From the NCBI RefSeq assembly GCF_002794255.1, contig NZ_PGGW01000011.1, positions 248,001 to 312,000 on the forward strand: a stretch of DNA of 64,000 nt, written 5' to 3'. The position numbers and the translations under genes were made by a program. The notes under the pieces were generated by a model that saw nothing but the letters and a program-made list of their open reading frames with translations, did no database searches and was not told the DNA's origin. This stretch comes from Streptomyces carminius. Lineage in GTDB: Bacteria; Actinomycetota; Actinomycetes; Streptomycetales; Streptomycetaceae. This document shows positions 33,168 to 40,549 of this stretch, piece by piece; within the stretch, counting starts at the first letter, position 1; the number at the start of each line of letters is the position of its first letter.

Positions 33168-35086
33168 GCCCTCTCCTCCATCCGCTCGCGCCCGCGCTCC
33201 CGCGGCCGCCGGACCTCTCCGGCCGCACCGCCGGTACCGCCGTCATCCCTGTCGTCACCGTCACCGGCGCCGATGCCATCGCCGCCACCGCCACCGCCAC
33301 CGCCACCACCCGCCACATCGCCGGTGTCGCGGGTGACCACCGCGCGGTACTCCGCTCCGTTCGCCAGCAGTTCCCGGTGGGTGCCGACGGCGGCCACCGC
33401 ACCGCCCCGGACGAACACCACCCGGTCGGCCCGGTCCAGCAGCGGCGGGCTGGCGGAGAACACCACCGTGGTGCGGCCTGCGCGGATCTGCCGCAGTGCG
33501 TCGGCGATCCGGGCCTCGGTGTGCGAGTCCACCGCGCTGGTCGGCTCGTCCAGCACCAGCACCCCGGGGTCGGCGACCAGTGACCGGGCCAGTGCCAGCC
33601 GCTGGCGCTGGCCACCCGACAGGGACCTGCCGCGCTCGGTGATCCGCGCCTCCATCGGGTCCCCGTCCGGGCCGCCGGTGCCGCCGCGGGCCAGGGCGTC
33701 GAGCACATCGCCGCACTGGGCGGCCTCCAGCGCCCGCCGGGGGGTGACCGAGCCGGGCGAGGGCACGTCGAGCAGTTCCCGCAGCGTGCCCGACAGCAGT
33801 ACCGGATCCTTGTCCTGCACCAGTACGGCGGTACGGGCCGCCGCCGGCGGCACCTCGTCCAGGGGTACCCCGCCCAGCAGCACCGACGGCGCCTCCTCGT
33901 CCCGGGCGGTGCCGTGCCCGCCCAGCCGTTCGGCGAGCCGTCCGGCCGAATCCGGGTCGCCGCACACCACCGCGGTGAGCCGTCCGTCCGGTGCGAGCAG
34001 CCCGCTCACCGGGTCGTACAGATCACCGCGGGGCACCTCGGTGACTCCGTGCCCGGCGTGCCCGGCGTGCCCGGCGTGCCCGGTTCCCGACCGGCGCCGC
34101 AGTGCCAGGATCCGGGCCGCCCGTTTCGCCGAGGGCCGGGCGAAGGAGCAGGCCATGGCGAACTCCTGGAACAGCCGCAGCGGGAAGAGCAGGAAGGTCA
34201 CCGCGCCGTACACCGCCACCAGCTCGCCCACGGCGATCCGGCCGTCCAGCACCAGCCGGGCACCGAACCACACCACCGAGATCAGCAGCAGCCCGGACAG
34301 GGCCACCTGCACGGCGTCGATCAGCGACCACATCCGCGCGGTGCGCACCGCCGCCCGCCGCACCTCCTGCGAGGCCCGCCGGTACCGGGCCAGGAACAGC
34401 TCCTCCCCACCGATGCCGCGCAGCACCCGCAGCCCGGCGACGGTGTCCGCGGCCAGCTCGGTGGCCCGGCCCGCCTTCGCGCGCTGCGCGTCGGCGCGCC
34501 GGGTCGCGGGTGGCAGCAACGGCAGCACGGCCAGTACCAGTACCAGCACGCCCAGGGCCACCAGGCCGCCCAGCAGCGGTTCGTACACCACCAGGGCCGT
34601 GCACACCCCGACCGTGCCCAGCAGCGCCGCGCCGAAGCGGGAGGCGCTCTCCACACACCAGCCGATCTTCTCGATGTCGCCGGTGGAGACGGCGACGACC
34701 TCCCCGGCCGCCACCCGCCGGGTCAGGGCGGCCCCCAGTTCCGCGGTCCGCCGTACCAGCAGTTGCTGTATCCGGGCCGCCGCGGTGACCCAGTTGGTGA
34801 CGGCGGTGCGGTGCAGCATGGTGTCGCCGACCGTGACCGCCAGCCCCAGTACCGTCATCAGCGCGCCCGCCGTGGTGAGCCCTCTCCCGGAGCGGTCGGC
34901 GGCGGCCTGCACGGCCAGCCCCACGGCCAGCGGGAAGGCGGCGACCGCCGTCATGTGGAGAGTGCCCCAGGCCAGGGATCTGAGCTGGCCGCCGAGCTGC
35001 GCGCGGTACAGCCAGAGCATGAGACGGAGTCCGGACCGGGTGTCGGGATCACCGGGATCGGAGTACGGAAGATCGCGAATCTGCAT
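33164..35086 (-). CDS. ABC exporter half-transporter, normal signature, dead Walker A
   Basis: A 640-residue membrane plus nucleotide-binding protein. The signature 'LSGGQRQRLALARS' and Walker B 'VLVLDEPTS' are normal. The Walker A position reads 'VVCGDPDSAGRLAERL', without the GKS/T core, and the H-loop histidine is replaced ('VVFSASPPLL'). The C-terminus is a glycine/aspartate tail encoded by CCGCCA repeats. A (GHA)n stretch lies before the nucleotide-binding domain. I chose the ATG at 35086 (MQIRDLPYSD); upstream codons are not conserved-looking. It is the first gene of the pair. Confidence 0.9.
   Translation of the reverse strand: MQIRDLPYSDPGDPDTRSGLRLMLWLYRAQLGGQLRSLAWGTLHMTAVAAFPLAVGLAVQAAADRSGRGLTTAGALMTVLGLAVTVGDTMLHRTAVTNWVTAAARIQQLLVRRTAELGAALTRRVAAGEVVAVSTGDIEKIGWCVESASRFGAALLGTVGVCTALVVYEPLLGGLVALGVLVLVLAVLPLLPPATRRADAQRAKAGRATELAADTVAGLRVLRGIGGEELFLARYRRASQEVRRAAVRTARMWSLIDAVQVALSGLLLISVVWFGARLVLDGRIAVGELVAVYGAVTFLLFPLRLFQEFAMACSFARPSAKRAARILALRRRSGTGHAGHAGHAGHGVTEVPRGDLYDPVSGLLAPDGRLTAVVCGDPDSAGRLAERLGGHGTARDEEAPSVLLGGVPLDEVPPAAARTAVLVQDKDPVLLSGTLRELLDVPSPGSVTPRRALEAAQCGDVLDALARGGTGGPDGDPMEARITERGRSLSGGQRQRLALARSLVADPGVLVLDEPTSAVDSHTEARIADALRQIRAGRTTVVFSASPPLLDRADRVVFVRGGAVAAVGTHRELLANGAEYRAVVTRDTGDVAGGGGGGGGGGDGIGAGDGDDRDDGGTGGAAGEVRRPRERGRERMEERA
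33282..33305 (-). repeat. Four tandem CCGCCA units
   Basis: A 6-bp microsatellite that encodes part of a poly-glycine run in the C-terminal tail of the ABC protein. Changes of whole units keep the frame. Confidence 0.7.
34052..34078 (-). repeat. Three tandem 9-bp units in the ABC gene
   Basis: CCCGGCGTG occurs three times and encodes Gly-His-Ala repeats between the membrane and nucleotide-binding domains. Confidence 0.8.
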
Positions 35087-35407
35087 GGCGTCCCAGGGGC
35101 GGTCTCGGCGGCGGGGCAACCGTGCAAGGCTCCTCCGGTATCCGTCGGCGGGGCAAAGGATTTTCCGCATGGCCGCGCACGGCCGCGCACGACCGGCCCC
35201 CACCGCACTCCTCCGATCTTCCCGCGCCGCCCCTGCACCGCTCCGTCGCCTCCGCCGGGCCGGCCCGCGGGTGCCGCCGGTGCGCCCGGGCGGCCGTGAC
35301 GGACGGCCGGGAGAGCCCGGTCCGCCGGGCCGCCCGGCCCACCGCTCCCGGCCGTAGGCTGGTGAACCGGCCGCCCCTCATCGACCCTCCACCGCCGAAG
35401 GAGTGCG
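35087..35407. other. 321-bp divergent promoter region between two ABC systems
   Basis: No gene is seen. TAGGCT at 35355-35360 resembles a Streptomyces -10 element for the rightward ABC gene, about 50 bases before its TTG start. I could not identify a matching -35 element. The leftward promoter is not apparent. Confidence 0.4.
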
Positions 35408-37264
35408 TTGCACCACGACGAACCCGCCTGGACCCCGCCGCCCCGGGAGAAGGGCGCACCGCAGCCGCCCGCCCAGCTGAGCCGCATCCTGCGGCTGTTC
35501 CGTCCCTACCGGGGGCGGCTGGCAGTGGTCGGCCTGCTCGTCGGAGCGTCCTCGCTGGTCTCGGTCGCCTCCCCGTTCCTGCTGCGCGAGATCCTCGACG
35601 TGGCGATCCCGCAGCAGCGCACCGGCCTGCTGTCCCTGCTCGCCCTCGGCATGATCGCCACAGCGGTGCTGACCAGTGTCTTCAACGTCCTCCAGACGCT
35701 GATCAGCACCACGGTCGGCCAGCGTGTCATGCACGATCTGCGCACCGGCGTCTACGCCAAGCTCCAGCGGATGCCCCTGGCGTTCTTCACCCGCACCCGC
35801 ACCGGCGAGGTCCAGTCCCGCATCGCCAACGACATCGGCGGCATGCAGGCCACCGTCACCTCCACCGCGACCTCCCTGGTGTCCAACCTCACCAGCGTGG
35901 TGGCGACCCTCGTCGCCATGCTGGCGCTGGACTGGCGGCTGACGATCGTCTCGCTGGTGCTGCTGCCGCTGTTCGTCTGGATCAGCCGCCGGGTCGGCCG
36001 CGAGCGCAAGACGATCGCCACCCGGCGGCAGCGGCAGATGGCCGCGATGTCGGCGATGGTGACCGAGTCGCTGTCGGTCAGCGGCATCCTGCTGGGCCGC
36101 ACCATGGGCCGCGCCGACTCCCTGACCCGGGTCTTCGCCGACGAGTCCGACCGCCTGGCGGACCTGGAGGTCCGCGCCAACATGGCCGGGCGCTGGCGCA
36201 TGTCGGTCATCGGCATCGTGATGGCCGCCATCCCGGCGCTGCTGTACTGGACGGCCGGGCTGCTCCTCCAGCTCGGCGGCCCGGCCTTCTCCATCGGGAC
36301 GCTGGTCGCCTTCGTCACCCTCCAGCAGGGCCTGCTGCGGCCGACCGTCTCGCTGCTGAACACCGGCGTGCAGATACAGACCTCACTGGCCCTCTTCCAG
36401 CGCATCTTCGAGTACCTGGACCTGCCGGTGGACATCACCGAGCCCGCTCGGCCCGTACGGCTGGCCCGGGCACGCGGCGAGGTCCGCTTCGAGGACGTCT
36501 CCTTCTCCTACGATCCGGCCGCCGGCTCCCCCACCCTCAGCGGCATCGACCTGACCGTCCCCGCGGGCGGCAGCCTCGCCGTCGTCGGCCCCACCGGCTC
36601 CGGCAAGAGCACGCTGAGCTATCTGGTGCCCCGGCTGTACGACGTCACCTCCGGCCGGGTCACCATCGACGGGATCGACGTACGGGACCTGGACTTCGAC
36701 TCCCTGGCCCGGGCGGTGGGCGTGGTCTCCCAGGAGACCTATCTCTTCCACGCCTCCGTCGCGGACAACCTCCGCTTCGCCCGGCCCGGTGCCACGGACG
36801 CCGAGCTGGAGGCTGCGGCGCGCGCCGCCCAGATCCACGACCACATCGCCTCGCTGCCCCAGGGGTACGACACCCTCGTCGGCGAGCGCGGTTACCGCTT
36901 CTCGGGCGGTGAGAAGCAGCGGCTGGCCATCGCCCGGACGATCCTGCGCGATCCGCCCGTCCTCATCCTCGACGAGGCCACCAGTGCCCTGGACACCCGT
37001 ACCGAGCAGGCGGTCCAGCGGGCGATCGACGCCCTGTCCTCGGGACGTACGACGCTGACGATCGCCCACCGGCTGTCGACGATCCGCGACGCCGACCAGA
37101 TCCTCGTCCTCGACGGCGGCCGGATCGCCGAGCGCGGCACCCACGAAGAGCTCCTCGCCCGCGACGGACGCTACGCGGCCCTGCTGCGCCGTGACGCCGT
37201 CCTGCCCGCCGCTCCGGAGCCGGCCGCTCCGGAGCCCGGAGCGACGGAGCCGGCCTCCGCCTGA
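35408..37264 (+). CDS. ABC exporter (fused membrane and ATPase domains), canonical
   Basis: A 618-residue ABC transporter with an N-terminal membrane domain (about 25-330) and C-terminal ATPase. All motifs are canonical: Walker A 'GPTGSGKSTL', Q-loop 'VSQETYLFHASV', signature 'FSGGEKQRLAIARTIL', Walker B 'VLILDEATSALD' and H-loop 'TIAHRLST'. It should work as a homodimer; substrate unknown. The start is a TTG, chosen because AAGGAG lies 6 bases upstream and there is no other start with an SD nearby. The last 15 residues are a proline/alanine/glutamate repeat (AAPEPAAPEPGATEP). Confidence 0.92.
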   Translation: MHHDEPAWTPPPREKGAPQPPAQLSRILRLFRPYRGRLAVVGLLVGASSLVSVASPFLLREILDVAIPQQRTGLLSLLALGMIATAVLTSVFNVLQTLISTTVGQRVMHDLRTGVYAKLQRMPLAFFTRTRTGEVQSRIANDIGGMQATVTSTATSLVSNLTSVVATLVAMLALDWRLTIVSLVLLPLFVWISRRVGRERKTIATRRQRQMAAMSAMVTESLSVSGILLGRTMGRADSLTRVFADESDRLADLEVRANMAGRWRMSVIGIVMAAIPALLYWTAGLLLQLGGPAFSIGTLVAFVTLQQGLLRPTVSLLNTGVQIQTSLALFQRIFEYLDLPVDITEPARPVRLARARGEVRFEDVSFSYDPAAGSPTLSGIDLTVPAGGSLAVVGPTGSGKSTLSYLVPRLYDVTSGRVTIDGIDVRDLDFDSLARAVGVVSQETYLFHASVADNLRFARPGATDAELEAAARAAQIHDHIASLPQGYDTLVGERGYRFSGGEKQRLAIARTILRDPPVLILDEATSALDTRTEQAVQRAIDALSSGRTTLTIAHRLSTIRDADQILVLDGGRIAERGTHEELLARDGRYAALLRRDAVLPAAPEPAAPEPGATEPASA

Positions 37265-37322
37265 GCCGTCCGGACACCGGCCCGGACATCGCTGTCGGTG
37301 CCATGGGGCAGAATCCGGCGGC

Positions 37323-37706
37323 ATGACTGGTGACTGGACTACCCGAGCGGTGATCGAACGGTACTGGTCCGCGGCGCAGGCCAGGGACTGGGACGCCTTC
37401 GGAGCCCTGCTGGCGCCCGGTGTCGTCTACGAGCTGCCCCAGACCCGCGAACGGGTCCGCGGCCGGGAGGCCTACGTGCGTTTCAACGCCGAGTACCCCG
37501 GCGCCTGGCGGGTGACCGTGGAGCGCGTCGTGGCCGAGGAGCGCCGGGGCGTGAGCTGGACGAGCTTCACCGTGGACGGCGACACCGTGCCCGGACTGTG
37601 CTTCTTCACCCTGGACGGCGACGGGCTGATCGACACCGTCACCGACTTCTGGCCCGAGCCGTACGAGCCGCCCGCCGGCCGGGAGCACCTGGTCGAGCGC
37701 TACTGA
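37323..37706 (+). CDS. SnoaL/NTF2-like protein
   Basis: A 127-residue cone-fold protein of the nuclear transport factor 2 / SnoaL-like superfamily. It has 'VIERYWSAAQARDWDAFGAL' with 'LAPGVVYELP' and a C-terminal 'DGDGLIDTVTDFWPEPYEPP'. These small proteins are isomerases, hydrolases or ligand-binding proteins; no catalytic residues can be assigned. It follows the ABC gene by 58 bp and may share its transcript. No strong SD is visible. Confidence 0.82.
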   Translation: MTGDWTTRAVIERYWSAAQARDWDAFGALLAPGVVYELPQTRERVRGREAYVRFNAEYPGAWRVTVERVVAEERRGVSWTSFTVDGDTVPGLCFFTLDGDGLIDTVTDFWPEPYEPPAGREHLVERY

Positions 37707-37740
37707 GCCGGTCGCCCCGGTCGCCCGGCCGGCAGCCCGG

Positions 37741-38178
37741 TCACGACAGCTCGCCCGCCGCGCGCAGCTCGTCGAAGACCAGCTGGTCCACCGGCGGCAC
37801 CCGGCCGCGGTCGGCGTAGGACAGCCAGGCGATCTCCTCGATCTCGCTGCTGGCGGCGAGCGTGCCGCGGTGGTCGCCGGTGTAGCAGGCCATCCTGACC
37901 ACGACATCCGGTGTGCGGCGGTCGACCGGCGCCTCGTAGGTGCCCACATGGGCGACGCTGCCGGGGACGATCGCCACGGTCAGTTCCTCCTCGACCTCCC
38001 GCAGCAGGGTCTGGACGTCGCTCTCGCCGTCGTGGCGCTTGCCGCCGGGAATGTAGAAGAGTTCCTTGCCGCGGGTCCGGGTGCCCAGGATCCTGCCGTC
38101 GCGCAGGTGGATCCACGCCACCGTGTCGATCAGCCGTGTCCCCGGTCCCGTCACGGCGTCCGTCGTGGCGTCCGTCAC
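37741..38178 (-). CDS. NUDIX hydrolase
   Basis: A 145-residue NUDIX protein. The box G-x5-E-x7-REVEEE is present as 'GGKRHDGESDVQTLLREVEE', which binds the metal and cleaves nucleoside-diphosphate-linked substrates. The 'L' after EEE replaces the usual glycine. The GTG start at 38178 overlaps the stop of the upstream VOC gene by 4 bases, so the two are coupled. Substrate unknown. Confidence 0.88.
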   Translation of the reverse strand: MTDATTDAVTGPGTRLIDTVAWIHLRDGRILGTRTRGKELFYIPGGKRHDGESDVQTLLREVEEELTVAIVPGSVAHVGTYEAPVDRRTPDVVVRMACYTGDHRGTLAASSEIEEIAWLSYADRGRVPPVDQLVFDELRAAGELS

Positions 38179-38570
38179 CGGCCCTCGCTCCCGCCCGGTC
38201 CGAGGGAGCCCGGCCTGCGCGGGGTGAACACGCAGAACTCGTTCCCCTCCGGGTCGGCCAGGACGTCCCACTCGATCTCCCGATCGCGCCGCCGCACCAG
38301 GGTGGCGCCCAGCGCGAGCAGCTCCTCGGTGTCGCCCCAGACGTCGAAGTGCACCCGGTTCTTGCCGGTCTTCGGCTCGGGCACCGAATGGAACCAGATC
38401 ACCGGAGCGGCGTCCTGCGGGTGGTGGATGGCCACCGGCCACTCGGGCGGGGGCGGCGGGTGCCCCATCGGCCTGCGGCGTTCGTATCCCAGCGCGGCGC
38501 ACCACCAGTCGGCGAGCGCCTGGTGGTCACCGGCGTCCACGACGAGATCCTTCAAACGGGCTGCGGGCAT
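38175..38570 (-). CDS. VOC/glyoxalase-like domain protein
   Basis: A 131-residue vicinal-oxygen-chelate protein with 'RLKDLVVDAGDHQALADWWCAAL' at the N-terminus, 'NRVHFDVWGDTEE' in the middle and 'VLADPEGNEFCVFTPR' near the end. All are typical of the glyoxalase-like family seen in streptomycetes. The ATG at 38570 follows a GGGGAC stretch. It is coupled to the NUDIX gene. Function unknown; resistance or small-molecule binding is common in the family. Confidence 0.87.
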   Translation of the reverse strand: MPAARLKDLVVDAGDHQALADWWCAALGYERRRPMGHPPPPPEWPVAIHHPQDAAPVIWFHSVPEPKTGKNRVHFDVWGDTEELLALGATLVRRRDREIEWDVLADPEGNEFCVFTPRRPGSLGPGGSEGR

Positions 38571-38656
38571 GTCCCCGAGCGTAGTGGCCGGAGACCCGAG
38601 GTGTCCCCGGCCACGCCGACCGCCCGCCACCGGGGCGGAACGGGGAACATGGAGTC

Positions 38657-39340
38657 ATGAGTTCCCCTCGGATCCTCGTCTTCACCCGGACCACCGACTA
38701 CCGGCACGACTCCATCCCGGACGGCGCCGACGCCTTCCGGGCCCTCGGTGACGAGCACGGCTTCGCCGTCACCGCCACCGAGGAACCCGGTGAGCTCGCC
38801 ACCGCCCTGGCGGACGGCTGCCGGGCGGTGGTGTTCCTCTCCACCAGCGGTGAGGTGCTCACCTCCGACAGCCGTGCCGCCCTGCGGGCGTACGTGGAGG
38901 GCGGCGGCGCGTTCGTCGGCGTCCACGCCGCCACCACCACCGAGTACGACTGGCCCTGGTACGGGGAACTGGTGGGGGCCCGCTTCGAGCGGCACCCCGA
39001 TCTCCAGCCGGGGGTCGCGGTGGTGGAGGACCGCGATCACCCGGCCACCGCGCACCTGGACACCGTATGGCCGTTCACCGACGAGTGGTACGACTTCCGG
39101 GCCAGTCCGCGCGGCCGGGTGCGGGTGCTGCTCTCCGCCGACGAGAGCACGTACGAGGGCGGTGGGATGGGGGAGGACCACCCGCTGGCCTGGTGCCACG
39201 AGAACACCGGGGGCCGCTCCTTCTACACCGCCCTGGGCCACACCCGCGAGTCCTACTCCGATCCGGCCTTCCGCCGTCATCTGCTCGGCGGGCTGGTCTG
39301 GGCGGCGCGGCTTGCGGTGCGGCTTCCGGCGCGGCCGTGA
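38657..39340 (+). CDS. ThuA-domain protein
   Basis: A 227-residue protein with a ThuA-like class I glutamine amidotransferase fold. Key segments are 'RILVFTRTTDYRHDSIPDG', 'GAFVGVHAATTTEYDWPWYG' and 'PLAWCHENTGGRSFYTALGH'. ThuA proteins are linked to trehalose or other disaccharide use in some bacteria, but the biochemical role is unsettled. It is a single-gene unit. Confidence 0.9.
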   Translation: MSSPRILVFTRTTDYRHDSIPDGADAFRALGDEHGFAVTATEEPGELATALADGCRAVVFLSTSGEVLTSDSRAALRAYVEGGGAFVGVHAATTTEYDWPWYGELVGARFERHPDLQPGVAVVEDRDHPATAHLDTVWPFTDEWYDFRASPRGRVRVLLSADESTYEGGGMGEDHPLAWCHENTGGRSFYTALGHTRESYSDPAFRRHLLGGLVWAARLAVRLPARP

Positions 39341-39487
39341 GCACGGTGGCGGGAAACGGCCGTCCGGAGACGGGGCCGCGGCCATGGGAGGGGGCCCGCC
39401 GGGAGTGCCGGAGGGAGGCGGGGGAAGGCAGGGAGAGGCGGAAGGGAAGCTCCGTCGAGTGGGTCGGCCCGATGGCAGGATGACTGT

Positions 39488-40031
<544 letters not shown>

Positions 40032-40048
<17 letters not shown>

Positions 40049-40286
40049 CCGGCACCGCGTTCCGCTCCGCACCCGGGCCGGCCGGCGGATCCGGTACGGC
40101 GCGGTCACAGGTCACCTGGACGGTGTACAGGTCGTCGGGGCCACCGCCGGCCAGGGTGTAGCGCCAGCCGTGGCCGGGGTGTGACAGAACCCCGGCCGGG
40201 GCCTCCGGCCGGTCCTCCTCCGCGGGTTCGGCCAGGGCGAGAAGCACCAGGGGCAGGGTGGTGAGCGGCGTGACGATGCGCAGCAC
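40032..40286 (-). CDS. Small putative secreted protein
   Basis: An 84-residue product starting with GTG at 40286, 6-7 bases after AAGGAG. The N-terminus is signal-like (basic residue, then 'IVTPLTTLPLVLLALAEPA'), and the remainder is short and hydrophilic with one cysteine ('VQVTCDRAVPD'). No family is recognised. Supported by the strong SD and GC3; it overlaps the 3' end of the macro domain gene by 17 bp. Confidence 0.6.
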
Positions 40287-40549
40287 GGGGGACTCCTTCT
40301 CGCGGGTTCACACGGAATCGAGGGGTGTGACGTACTCAGACCCTCCCGCCCCCGCGATACAGACCGACGACTCGTGCGAGAACACGGCGTTACGTCTGCC
40401 GTGCGGCGGCGGCCCGGCGGACACGTCCGGGGTCCGCCGCGGTCGGCTTCCCGCGGAGAAACCTGTTTTCTGCCGGAAAATCCCTCCCCCGGACCGCGGC
40501 CGTGCGCTAGAACGGGACGGCACAGCCGGGTGACGGGGGGTAGGAAGAC

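Noticed and set aside
31386..35086. Loss of motifs in the two ABC genes considered as pseudogenisation
   Set aside because: Both frames are intact and overlapping, and the lost motifs are complementary between the subunits, which is the pattern of an asymmetric heterodimer.
27441..35357. A 2638-codon open frame on the + strand
   Set aside because: It is antisense to the helicase and two ABC genes, which have clear motifs on the other strand. Long antisense frames are expected at this GC content. No domain or SD was seen.
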